A DNA stretch of 64,000 bases from Blastopirellula marina. GTDB lineage: Bacteria; Planctomycetota; Planctomycetia; Pirellulales; Pirellulaceae. The stretch is from contig NZ_PUIA01000035.1 of assembly GCF_002967715.1 (NCBI RefSeq), positions 124,001 through 188,000 on the forward strand, in the 5' to 3' direction. Below, piece after piece: positions 1-7,484 of the stretch; the stretch's first letter is position 1, and the number at the start of each line of letters is the position of its first letter. The notes below the pieces were generated by a model. That model was not told the origin of the DNA. It ran no database searches and saw only the letters and a list, made by a program, of their open reading frames with translations. Position numbers and translations under genes: made by a program.

Positions 1-76
1 TTCCGCCGAAGAACTTCGCACCCGGCAGTAGGTTGCGTAGCGAAACTTCAATGCGAGAAGTGATTGTCTGCGACAT
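1..76 (-). CDS. Partial: N-terminus of a probable Mur ligase family protein
   Basis: Only the first 25 codons lie in the window; the gene runs off the left edge. The start is well supported: the minus strand has AAGGAGG (83-89) six bases before an ATG at 76. The peptide contains SLRNLLPGAKFFGG, which resembles the opening of the planctomycete MurE-type ligases (UDP-MurNAc-tripeptide synthesis, cytoplasm) as I remember them. The frame is open to the edge. The family assignment rests on this short stretch only and should be held loosely; that a coding sequence starts here is more secure than its name. Confidence 0.5.
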   Translation of the reverse strand, partial: MSQTITSRIEVSLRNLLPGAKFFGG

Positions 77-230
77 CGTTGGCCTCCTTGCCAATTTTGG
101 GCGCGAACCGATTGAGAAAAACCCCGAATCCATCCGAAGTTAGTACGCAAACGACCTGTCCTGGTTCTTCCTGACCGGGGACATGCCTAAAATAGACTTG
201 TCGCTTGACGCTGGAGCTAATGTTTTCCAT
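48..230 (-). CDS. Small hypothetical protein, 60 aa
   Basis: An open frame of 60 codons beginning at ATG 230 with a weak purine-rich stretch before it. It overlaps the first 29 bases of the Mur-ligase-like start at 76, in another frame, so it could be a short upstream gene translationally coupled to it, or simply a chance frame covering the leader and ribosome binding site of that gene. No signal peptide, membrane segment or known motif is visible. I do not recognise it, and I lean towards it being non-coding. Confidence 0.22.
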   Translation of the reverse strand: MENISSSVKRQVYFRHVPGQEEPGQVVCVLTSDGFGVFLNRFAPKIGKEANDVADNHFSH

Positions 231-288
231 TTCCGCTAAAGAGTCAACCCGACTTTGCCGACATCGTGCGGTTTACGCCGAGTGTGAA

Positions 289-360
289 GTGTTCCGTATT
301 TAGTTTTCAGCGGGGAAAAGAGCCGAAACCTCTCTTTCCTTCTTACTGAAAACGGAACAC
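289..360. repeat. Interrupted inverted repeat upstream of the EIIA-Ntr gene
   Basis: The arm GTGTTCCG...TTTTCAG (289-296 and 304-310, split by seven bases) is complementary to CTGAAAACGGAACAC (346-360). It lies in the non-coding stretch between the minus-strand genes at the edge and the plus-strand gene at 451, where divergent promoters are expected. It may be a degenerate dispersed element or a structured leader; nothing in the sequence decides between these. Confidence 0.4.
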
Positions 361-450
361 GGAAAACTTCCCACTGATTCCGCACCAGCGATCCCTTAGC
401 CGTTAAAGTTCACCAATCCTACCTATATCACTGCTAGCAATCCGAATCCC

Positions 451-1152
451 ATGCCTACCCAAGACTTTGATCTGGATGAACTGGCCGCTTATCTTCACCT
501 GACACCTCCTCAGGTTGAAAAGCTCGCCAACCGCGACGACATCCCCGGCCGCAAGGTCGCCGGCAAGTGGAAGTTTGCCCGCGCCGACATCCACCACTGG
601 CTCGAGCATCGCATCGGCGTATTCGACGACAGCGAGCTACAGCGCGTCGAAGGGGTGCTCGATCGGCATGGCAAGCATGAAGAGCCGGTCCGCATTTCCG
701 ACATGTTGCACGAAAGCACCATCAAGATTCCCATCACCAGCCGCTCGCCGCGCAAGGTGATTACGGAAATCTGCGACGTCGCCATGCAGGCCGGTTACCT
801 ATGGGACGAACCGAAGATGATCGACGCGGTAATGCAGCGTGAAAACATGCACTCGACGGCGCTCGACAACGGCGTGGCCCTGCTGCATCCGCGGCGTCCG
901 TTGCCGACGATCATTTCCGAAGGTTTCCTGGCGATGGGACGCACTTACCAGGGAATTCCGTTCGGTGGCAGCCGAGGTATTTTAACCGACGTCTTCTTTC
1001 TGATTGGCTCGATCGACGATCCCTCGCACCTGCGAACACTCGCTCGGCTCAGCCGGATCATCAACGACAGCACGCTTCTCAGCGGCATCCGCAACGCGGA
1101 TCACGCCGACGAAGTGCTCGACTTGATTCGCGATCGCGAGGACGCCATTTAA
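451..1152 (+). CDS. Helix-turn-helix / PTS EIIA-Ntr (PtsN-like) fusion protein
   Basis: Protein of 233 aa with two parts. Residues about 5-55 form an excisionase/MerR-like DNA-binding fold (LAAYLHLTPPQVEKLA, then GRKVAGKWKF and an HHW end). Residues about 85-230 match the phosphotransferase EIIA-Ntr domain, with the phospho-acceptor His146 in GVALLHPRRP. EIIA-Ntr proteins take phosphate from NPr and regulate rather than transport sugar; here the attached helix-turn-helix suggests direct action on DNA, which is inference. It heads a plus-strand run: the next gene starts one base after its stop. No other PTS component is visible in the window. The ATG at 451 is followed immediately by the conserved DNA-binding domain, so the start is secure. 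Confidence 0.85.
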   Translation: MPTQDFDLDELAAYLHLTPPQVEKLANRDDIPGRKVAGKWKFARADIHHWLEHRIGVFDDSELQRVEGVLDRHGKHEEPVRISDMLHESTIKIPITSRSPRKVITEICDVAMQAGYLWDEPKMIDAVMQRENMHSTALDNGVALLHPRRPLPTIISEGFLAMGRTYQGIPFGGSRGILTDVFFLIGSIDDPSHLRTLARLSRIINDSTLLSGIRNADHADEVLDLIRDREDAI

Positions 1153-1153
1153 G

Positions 1154-1951
1154 GTGGAAGCCGCGAAGCGACAGGTTCTGATCTCCGGCGACCTCGAATC
1201 TCGCGAATTCGAAGGGCTCGCGGCCTGGCTGAGCACCTGGCCCAGCATCGAGCTCCACGCCGAAGAGGCGACCCAATGGGTAGCCAACTTCGACCTGATC
1301 CTCCTGTGTGCTGCCCGGCCTGGTCGCTTTTCAGCCGCCGAGGTCGAAGCACTTCGCCAACGAAACCCCTTGGCGCAACTGATTCAGATTTTCGGCCCCT
1401 GGTGCATCGGCGAGGCCCGCACCGGCCCCGTGCCCGATGGCCTTCAGCGAATGGGCTGGTTCGAATGGTCGTACCGACTGCCCGACGTGATCGAAGGTCG
1501 CTCGATCGTACCAGCCACTTCGGCCCCGCAAGAACAGGCACTCGCCTCGCTCGCGGAACTATCCGTCGACGGTCCTTCCGCAGAGGTCGGCATCCTGGCA
1601 ACCACGGCAGCGGACTTTGATTATCTGCGATTGGCATGCCGTGCCCTGGGGCATTCGGCCCGGTGGCTTGCGACCGAAGAATCGACCGGAACAAGCGCCC
1701 TGGACGCACTCGTTGGCATCGTCCCAGGTACCGATGGGGCGGAATTCGCCGAGCTTTGCCGCTGGTTCCAAGCGATTCCCGCAGCCGCGAAGATCCTGTG
1801 TCTGGGGGCAGTGACCTGGGAAGATTGGCAGAAAGCCCAATCTTGCGGCGTTACGGCGATCTTAGGGCAACCATTCCGCCTCGTGGACCTGGCTACCTTG
1901 CTCAAGCCACAGGCAGATTGCGGCATTTTGCCCCTCGTCAATCGGCCGTAA
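1154..1951 (+). CDS. Hypothetical protein with degenerate response-regulator receiver-like folds
   Basis: 265 aa from a GTG start one base after the preceding stop, so co-translated with the EIIA-Ntr-like gene. The second half (about residues 137-265) has the alternating pattern of a CheY receiver: a first strand EVGILATT, a fifth-strand region ending ILGQPFRLVDLATLL. The usual K-P-F is Q-P-F here and no clear phospho-acceptor Asp is seen at the third strand (ALVGIVPGT), so phosphorylation looks unlikely. The first half (VLISGD, FDLILLC, LIQIFG) may be a second degenerate copy. No signal peptide or membrane segment. Role unknown; the coupling suggests it works with the EIIA-Ntr protein. Confidence 0.65.
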   Translation: MEAAKRQVLISGDLESREFEGLAAWLSTWPSIELHAEEATQWVANFDLILLCAARPGRFSAAEVEALRQRNPLAQLIQIFGPWCIGEARTGPVPDGLQRMGWFEWSYRLPDVIEGRSIVPATSAPQEQALASLAELSVDGPSAEVGILATTAADFDYLRLACRALGHSARWLATEESTGTSALDALVGIVPGTDGAEFAELCRWFQAIPAAAKILCLGAVTWEDWQKAQSCGVTAILGQPFRLVDLATLLKPQADCGILPLVNRP

Positions 1952-2033
1952 AGCCGATAGGATGAGGAGTTCGACCAGCGGTATGAGCCCTAAGTATAGG
2001 ACCCCGCTTCCCTTAACCCCTGATCCAAGCTTC

Positions 2034-3455
2034 ATGACCAGTTTGCCCATTATCGATGTGAATGCTCCTAGCCCATCCCAAGCCGCCAGCTCGTCTGGTA
2101 CGGAAGGTGCAAAGGGAAAGTATTCCTTTATCAGCCTGGGTTGCCCGAAGAACCTGGTCGATAGCGAACGCATGTTGGGCCTCTTGGATCAAGATGGCTA
2201 CCAGCTAACGCAAGAGACCGAAGGCTCGGACTTCGTCGTCATCAACACGTGCGGCTTCATCGAACGTGCCCGCGACGAATCGTTCGCTGCCATTGAAGAG
2301 ATGCTCGAGCTGAAGCGTCAAGGAAAGATCAAAGGGGTCATCGTCTCTGGCTGCCTGGCCGAGCGTCAGAAAGACACCCTGCTGGAAACGTGCCCCGAGA
2401 TCGATCAGATCGTCGGTGTGTTCGGCCGCGAAGAAATTACCCGCGTGGCCGATCGCCTGGTAGGCAAGCTGGAAGAACAGCGCACCGTCTTCAAGCCCGC
2501 TCCGGTGCGAGCATTGAACGATCGGAACCGCCTGCGAATCACGCCGCGGCACTTTTCGTACCTGAAGATCTCTGAAGGGTGCGACCGGTTGTGTACCTTC
2601 TGCGCGATCCCCAAGATGCGCGGCAAGCACGCCACCAAGCCGATGGAAGAAGTGATTGCCGAGGCCGAAGAACTCTCGGCCGATGGCGTTCGCGAGTTGA
2701 TCGTCGTGGCCCAGGACACTACCTACTACGGCATGGACCTGTACGGCGAATCGCGCCTGGCCGAACTGCTTTCCAGACTGAACCAGGTGCAGGGGATCGA
2801 CTGGATTCGCCTGATGTACTTCTACCCGATGTACGTCACGCGTCCGCTATTGGAAACGATCGCCGCTTGCGACAAGATCGTGCCGTACGTCGACATCCCG
2901 CTACAGCACATCAACGACACGATGCTCCGCCGCATGGCTCGCCGCGTGACGCGCAGCCAGACCGAAGAACTGATCGGCCAGATGCGCGAGATCATTCCCG
3001 GCCTGAACATCCGCACCACGTTCATCACCGGCTTCCCTGGCGAAACGGACGAGCAGTTCTTGGAACTGGCCGACTTCATCCAGGCCCAGCGGTTCGAACG
3101 TGCTGGTGTCTTTACCTACTCCAAGGAAGAAGGCACCCCGGCGGTTCGCCTGGACGATCACCTTCCAGAAGAACTGATGGAGCAGCGCCGCGAGCACCTG
3201 ATGGCGATCCAGCAAGAGGTGATGTTCGATCACAACGAAGCGAAGGTCGGCACCACGCTCGACGTGCTGATCGATCAGCCGGTACCTGGCGAAAAGACGG
3301 CGTTCATCGGCCGCACCGTCGCCGATGCCCCCGATGTCGACTGCGTCACGTACGTGACCGGCCAAGGTCTCAAGCCAGGGGATATCGTACCGACCGAGAT
3401 TGTCATGTACAAAGACTATGACCTGGTTGGCGTGGCAAGTGGCCCTGCCAGATAG
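2034..3455 (+). CDS. rimO: Ribosomal protein S12 methylthiotransferase RimO
   Basis: Radical SAM methylthiotransferase that adds a methylthio group to an aspartate of ribosomal protein S12. Counting from the longest frame (1962), the N-terminal MTTase domain opens with KYSFISLGCPKNLVDSE and has cluster cysteines C61, C97 and C131; the radical SAM cluster is C207, C211, C214 in SEGCDRLCTFCAIP; a TRAM-like domain ends the protein. I place the start at ATG 2034 because the residues before it look non-coding; ATGs at 1962 and 1983 are alternatives, and an AGGAG lies 12 bases before 1983. It follows the receiver-like gene closely and precedes pgsA. Confidence 0.95.
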   Translation: MTSLPIIDVNAPSPSQAASSSGTEGAKGKYSFISLGCPKNLVDSERMLGLLDQDGYQLTQETEGSDFVVINTCGFIERARDESFAAIEEMLELKRQGKIKGVIVSGCLAERQKDTLLETCPEIDQIVGVFGREEITRVADRLVGKLEEQRTVFKPAPVRALNDRNRLRITPRHFSYLKISEGCDRLCTFCAIPKMRGKHATKPMEEVIAEAEELSADGVRELIVVAQDTTYYGMDLYGESRLAELLSRLNQVQGIDWIRLMYFYPMYVTRPLLETIAACDKIVPYVDIPLQHINDTMLRRMARRVTRSQTEELIGQMREIIPGLNIRTTFITGFPGETDEQFLELADFIQAQRFERAGVFTYSKEEGTPAVRLDDHLPEELMEQRREHLMAIQQEVMFDHNEAKVGTTLDVLIDQPVPGEKTAFIGRTVADAPDVDCVTYVTGQGLKPGDIVPTEIVMYKDYDLVGVASGPAR

Positions 3456-3503
3456 TGCGATACCATAACCGCCGCTCGGCAGGGGCGGCTCGGCGGAACG
3501 TTC

Positions 3504-4130
3504 ATGTCAGACAAGCCCATCCCATCGAATGTCATCGTCAATGTCCCCAATACATTGACGGCCATCCGCTTTATTCTGTCGATCGTGGCCTTCGTGCTGC
3601 TTCCGCTCGGCTTCATCTGGGCGGCCCTGGCGATCTTCATCGTGGCCGTTTCCACCGACTGGATCGACGGTTACTGGGCGCGAAAATACAACCAGGTTAC
3701 TAAGTTCGGCCGCATCTTCGATCCGTTCGTCGACAAGATCATCATCTGCGGGACGTTTGTCTTTCTGGTGGCGATTCCTGGAAGCGGCATCGCGGCCTGG
3801 GTGGCCGTAGTGGTGATGGGGCGCGAAATGCTGGTGACCGTCATCCGCAGCTTCGTCGAACAGCACGGCGGCGACTTTTCCGCCAACTGGCCTGGCAAGT
3901 GGAAGATGGTCTTTCAGTGTGCTTCGGCGATCCTGTCGATGATCGTGCTGGGGCTTGATGCAGGAACCGCCACGACCACCTGGTATGGCCTTAGTAACGT
4001 GGAAACGTGGATGGTTTATTTGTTCAATCTCATCCTCTGGGGCACCGTCGGACTGACGTTGGCCTCAGGCTGGATTTACGTGGTTGATGCCGTGCGCATG
4101 ATCCGCTCCGGAACCCTCTCAACAGACTGA
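3504..4130 (+). CDS. pgsA: CDP-diacylglycerol-glycerol-3-phosphate 3-phosphatidyltransferase
   Basis: 208 aa integral membrane enzyme of the CDP-alcohol phosphatidyltransferase family, which makes phosphatidylglycerol phosphate from CDP-diacylglycerol and glycerol 3-phosphate. The diagnostic motif is complete: D52, D55-G56, A59-R60, G69, D73 and D77, around DWIDGYWARKY and GRIFDPFVDK. Several hydrophobic segments follow and precede the motif, as usual. It lies 48 bases after rimO and 11 bases before the CPBP gene. A close relative using another alcohol cannot be excluded by motif alone, but length and the opening NVPNTLTAIRF fit PgsA. Confidence 0.9.
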   Translation: MSDKPIPSNVIVNVPNTLTAIRFILSIVAFVLLPLGFIWAALAIFIVAVSTDWIDGYWARKYNQVTKFGRIFDPFVDKIIICGTFVFLVAIPGSGIAAWVAVVVMGREMLVTVIRSFVEQHGGDFSANWPGKWKMVFQCASAILSMIVLGLDAGTATTTWYGLSNVETWMVYLFNLILWGTVGLTLASGWIYVVDAVRMIRSGTLSTD

Positions 4131-4141
4131 GCCCGCTTGTC

Positions 4142-5155
4142 GTGATTCAACTGCTCCTTGGTTTCAGTCTGATTGGATATGCGGCGCTGGTTCTCACGAT
4201 CAGCGTCAGCGTTTGGGTAGGTGTCGCTCGCTGCCTGGCGGCGAATCGGCCGCTCCTGGAAACACAACCGGCCCCGGTCGCTCGCTGGGGACTATTGGAT
4301 ATCTTCGGCGGAACCCTGGGGTTCATCGTGCTGGCGAACCTGTTGGTCTCGCCGTACCTTCCCAGCGAACCGACGAGCCTGGCCGATCTTTCGCCTGCCC
4401 AGCGTATCGGAGCGATGTGGGGACAGATCACCGCCCAATCGCTGGTATGCTTGGGGATCTTCTTTCTGATCGTCATGCGAGGGGGCCTGACGCTGGTGAT
4501 CGGCGAAAGCTGGGCCGCGTTTCGCAAAGACGTACTGATCGGTATCGCTACCTTTTGTGCGCTGTGCGTGCCGGTGATCATCATTCAAATCGTCATCGCG
4601 CAGTTCGTCGAATACAAACACGAACTGATCACGATGCTCATCGAGTCCCCCACGCCGGCGATCATTATTCCGGTCATCGTATCGGCCGTATTGGTAGCGC
4701 CGATCACCGAAGAGTTCGCGTTTCGCCTGCTGCTGCAAGGGTGGCTGGAAGAGTTGATGGCCGGACGATACATTTCGGCAGGGCAGATCCTGATGGGACG
4801 TATGGGCCCGCCCAAGATCGATCAGAGCAACGGCCTGCCTGAGGAACGCTTCAGCGCCGAAGTCGAGACCGAAACGACATCAACGGAGCCGGCCAAAGAA
4901 GCCTATCCCGATCGGCCGTCGCTGATGGTCTTCCCGATTTTTGCCAGTTCGATCATCTTCGCGCTGCTGCACTTCGATCAAGGCGGGGCTCCGATTCCCC
5001 TCTTTTTCCTGGCCCTGGGGCTGGGCTATGTCTACCAGAAACGGCGTTCGATCACGCCGAGCCTGGTCGTGCATATGATGCTCAATGGGCAGTCGATGTT
5101 CCTGCTGATCATGCAAATCTCCTTTGGCGAATCGCTTGAGACACCGCCGGTTTAA
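4142..5155 (+). CDS. CPBP family intramembrane glutamic endopeptidase
   Basis: 337 aa multi-spanning membrane protein of the CAAX-protease/bacteriocin-processing family. Motif 1 is E190-E191-F-A-F-R195, motif 2 is FALLH with H277, and motif 3 is H311-MML-N315, so the predicted catalytic set is complete. Between motifs 1 and 2 there is a hydrophilic insert of about 55 residues (about 203-258) longer than usual for the family. The start is GTG at 4142, eleven bases after the pgsA stop. Substrate unknown; such proteins often process membrane-tethered peptides. Confidence 0.85.
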   Translation: MIQLLLGFSLIGYAALVLTISVSVWVGVARCLAANRPLLETQPAPVARWGLLDIFGGTLGFIVLANLLVSPYLPSEPTSLADLSPAQRIGAMWGQITAQSLVCLGIFFLIVMRGGLTLVIGESWAAFRKDVLIGIATFCALCVPVIIIQIVIAQFVEYKHELITMLIESPTPAIIIPVIVSAVLVAPITEEFAFRLLLQGWLEELMAGRYISAGQILMGRMGPPKIDQSNGLPEERFSAEVETETTSTEPAKEAYPDRPSLMVFPIFASSIIFALLHFDQGGAPIPLFFLALGLGYVYQKRRSITPSLVVHMMLNGQSMFLLIMQISFGESLETPPV

Positions 5156-5289
5156 CTGGCCTGCGACTCCCTTTATAATGCGGGACTGGCAAAGGGAATC
5201 AGCGGCATTGTTAACGTTTGCAATCGTTCGCGGACGTTCCCTCGTTTCTTAATCCTCTCAGCAGCAGTATCACAGCGGAGCTTTATCGC

Positions 5290-6375
5290 ATGGCGTTCGG
5301 ATTTGGCATAATTGGTACCGGGATGATCGCGGAGTTTCACGCCAAGGCAATCGCCGACATTCCCGACGCCAAGCTGATCGGCTGCTACAACCGCACCACC
5401 GAAAAGGCAAAGAATTTCGCCGAAGCGCAGGGCATTACCGCCTACGAAACGCTCGAAGAAATGCTGGCCAACCCCGACATTCACGTCGTCACCATTTGCA
5501 CCGCCAGTGGTGCCCACATGGAACCAGGCGTGGCCGCGGCCAAGGCCGGCAAGCACGTCATCATCGAGAAGCCGCTCGACGTGACGCTCGCTCGCTGCGA
5601 TGCGATCATCAACGCTTGCCGCGAGAACAACGTCAAGCTCGCCACCATCTTCCCCAGCCGCTTCCACGGTCCTTCGACCGAAATCAAGAAGGCGATCACC
5701 GACGGCCGCTTCGGTACGCTTTCGCTCGGCGATGCCTACGTGAAGTGGTTCCGCACCCAGGCGTATTACGACAGCGGTGCCTGGCGCGGCACCTGGCAAC
5801 TCGACGGCGGCGGGGCCCTGATGAATCAGGCGATTCATAGCGTCGACCTGCTGTGCTGGCTGATGGGTGACGTTCAGTCGATCACCGCCAACTGCAGCCT
5901 GATCGGGCACGAGCGCATTGAAGTCGAAGACGTCGCCGTGGCTTCGTTGAAATTCAAGAACGGAGCCCTGGGTACCATCGAAGCCAGCACGGCCGTTTAC
6001 CCTGGCTACCTCAAGCGAATCGAGATCCACGGCACCAAGGGCTCGGCCGTGATGGAAGAAGAAGACATCAAGAGCTGGGACTTCGCCGAGCCGACCGAAG
6101 AAGACGAAGCCATCAAGAAGCGCCTGGCCGGCAAGACCGAAACTGGCGGCGGTGCCGCCGACCCAAAAGCGATCGGCCACCATGGTCACCGCGCCCAATT
6201 TGAAGACCTGCTGGCCGCCGTGAAAGAAGACCGCGAACCGGCGATCAACGGCCCCGAAGGACGCCGCTCGGTCGAGGTAATCCTGGCCATCTACCAGGCC
6301 GCCGCCACCGGGCAACGCGTCGATTTTCCCCTGGAAAAAGACCCCGACCTGAGTGGCTGGACCCCAGGAAAGTAG
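5290..6375 (+). CDS. Gfo/Idh/MocA family NAD(P)-dependent oxidoreductase
   Basis: 361 aa cytoplasmic dehydrogenase of sugar or cyclitol derivatives. The Rossmann motif is at the extreme N-terminus (GIIGTGMIAEFHAKAI), followed by the family hallmark EKPLD and a C-terminal substrate domain with GGGALMNQAIHSVDLLCWL. The ATG at 5290 is chosen over a TTG at 5218 because the conserved fold begins immediately and GGAG lies upstream. It faces the TIM-barrel gene 6427-7269 across a hairpin. The exact substrate cannot be read from the sequence. Confidence 0.9.
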   Translation: MAFGFGIIGTGMIAEFHAKAIADIPDAKLIGCYNRTTEKAKNFAEAQGITAYETLEEMLANPDIHVVTICTASGAHMEPGVAAAKAGKHVIIEKPLDVTLARCDAIINACRENNVKLATIFPSRFHGPSTEIKKAITDGRFGTLSLGDAYVKWFRTQAYYDSGAWRGTWQLDGGGALMNQAIHSVDLLCWLMGDVQSITANCSLIGHERIEVEDVAVASLKFKNGALGTIEASTAVYPGYLKRIEIHGTKGSAVMEEEDIKSWDFAEPTEEDEAIKKRLAGKTETGGGAADPKAIGHHGHRAQFEDLLAAVKEDREPAINGPEGRRSVEVILAIYQAAATGQRVDFPLEKDPDLSGWTPGK

Positions 6376-6383
6376 TCTCGCTT

Positions 6384-6418
6384 CTTGTCCCCTCTCTCCG
6401 CAGAGGAGAGGGGACAAG
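6384..6418. terminator. Bidirectional hairpin between convergent genes
   Basis: A perfect 13-base stem (6384-6396 with 6406-6418) and a nine-base loop lie between the stops of two convergent genes. ATTTT follows on the plus side; the minus side has no good T-run, so termination is likelier for the plus-strand gene. Confidence 0.65.
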
Positions 6419-6426
6419 ATTTTGCG

Positions 6427-7269
6427 TTACTTCGTTTCGCTCGCCAGTTCTTTGCGAACCGTTGCCAGGCCGGTGAGGTTCTCCTGAAGCGATTCCTTCG
6501 CGTCGAGCTCGTTGCGATGATCGAGAATCCCGATCGGTCCGTCGTAGTCGCTGGCTACAATCGTTTCGATCATCGCTCGTTCGTGCTTTCCTTTGCCAAT
6601 GCCCAAGATCTTCGGCTGGGCGTTGTCGTTCATGCCGTTCACGTTTAAGCAGATGAGGTATGGCTTCATCTGCGCGAAGATCTCGGGCCAGTCGGCGATG
6701 TGATCGTGCCCGTGATGAAAGTTGTAGACGATCCCCACGTGGTCGTAACCCATCGCATGTAGCTTCTGGCAGACGGCTACCATGTTCTGTGGTTCGCCTC
6801 CCCAGCCGCCGTGATTGTACAGCCCCAGGGGAAGGCCAGCCCCTTTGGTTTGCTCAGCGATCGCTTTCATGCTGCTGGCTGCTTGCTCGACCTTGGCTTC
6901 CTGCGTATCGGCATTGGGCTGCGGAATCATGTCCCAGATCTGCGGTTGCAGGTCGTATTTTTTGAACAGTTCAAGCGCCTTGTCATGCGTTCGCCAGAAA
7001 GCGAAGAACTCGATCCCTTCCTTTTGATACGCCTTGATTTCGTCTTCGAACGTCGGCACATGCTCGGCTCGCCAGTCGTACGCACAGCGTTTAATACCCA
7101 GATCCTTGAGCATCGCGGCCCGCTGCTCGGGCGTTCGCTTCGCGGCATCGAACGGCACGATGCACCACGCGACAAGATTATCTTGCCGCAGTACGGTGGG
7201 CTCGGCGGCACGTACCATCGGCACGCAGAACAGAAACGCAAGTAGGACGAGCAAGGGATGAGACTTCAT
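6427..7269 (-). CDS. Secreted sugar phosphate isomerase/epimerase-like TIM-barrel protein
   Basis: 280 aa. It starts with a Sec signal peptide (MKSHPLLVLLAFLFCVPMVRA); the ATG at 7269 is chosen because a start twelve codons earlier would bury the signal. The mature part follows the xylose isomerase-like barrel pattern: a strand with CAYDWRAEH, then GLYNHGG, a histidine-rich VYNFHHGHDHI and CLNVNGM, and a last strand PIGILDHR. These His/Asp/Glu residues are the likely metal ligands. It faces a Gfo/Idh/MocA gene, a common pairing in sugar or inositol turnover. Substrate unknown; the export signal suggests a periplasmic role. Confidence 0.75.
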   Translation of the reverse strand: MKSHPLLVLLAFLFCVPMVRAAEPTVLRQDNLVAWCIVPFDAAKRTPEQRAAMLKDLGIKRCAYDWRAEHVPTFEDEIKAYQKEGIEFFAFWRTHDKALELFKKYDLQPQIWDMIPQPNADTQEAKVEQAASSMKAIAEQTKGAGLPLGLYNHGGWGGEPQNMVAVCQKLHAMGYDHVGIVYNFHHGHDHIADWPEIFAQMKPYLICLNVNGMNDNAQPKILGIGKGKHERAMIETIVASDYDGPIGILDHRNELDAKESLQENLTGLATVRKELASETK

Positions 7270-7484
7270 CGGCTGTTTCCCGAGGCATAATGGAAAGGAA
7301 ATCAATTGGGCAGGGACTCCTTATAATGAGACGTCCCGCCGCGACATGCAATGCGTGCCGTGGGCAATGCGTCAAATACTTTTCCTAAGAAACTGTGACA
7401 AATGCTTCGACAGGCACTAAAATCACAGCAGCAAGTCGATTCGGCTTTGCACCCTCCTGTCGCTTCATCCCGCCAAGTGATCGC

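Noticed and set aside
2579-3421. 280-codon frame within rimO on the same strand
   Set aside because: Out-of-frame reading of rimO, rich in Arg, Pro and His, with no motif.
5173-6417. Long open frame of 414 codons on the minus strand
   Set aside because: It is antisense to the Gfo/Idh/MocA gene, whose motifs are intact; its composition (Gly, Val, Asp, Phe rich) is typical of an antisense frame in GC-rich DNA.
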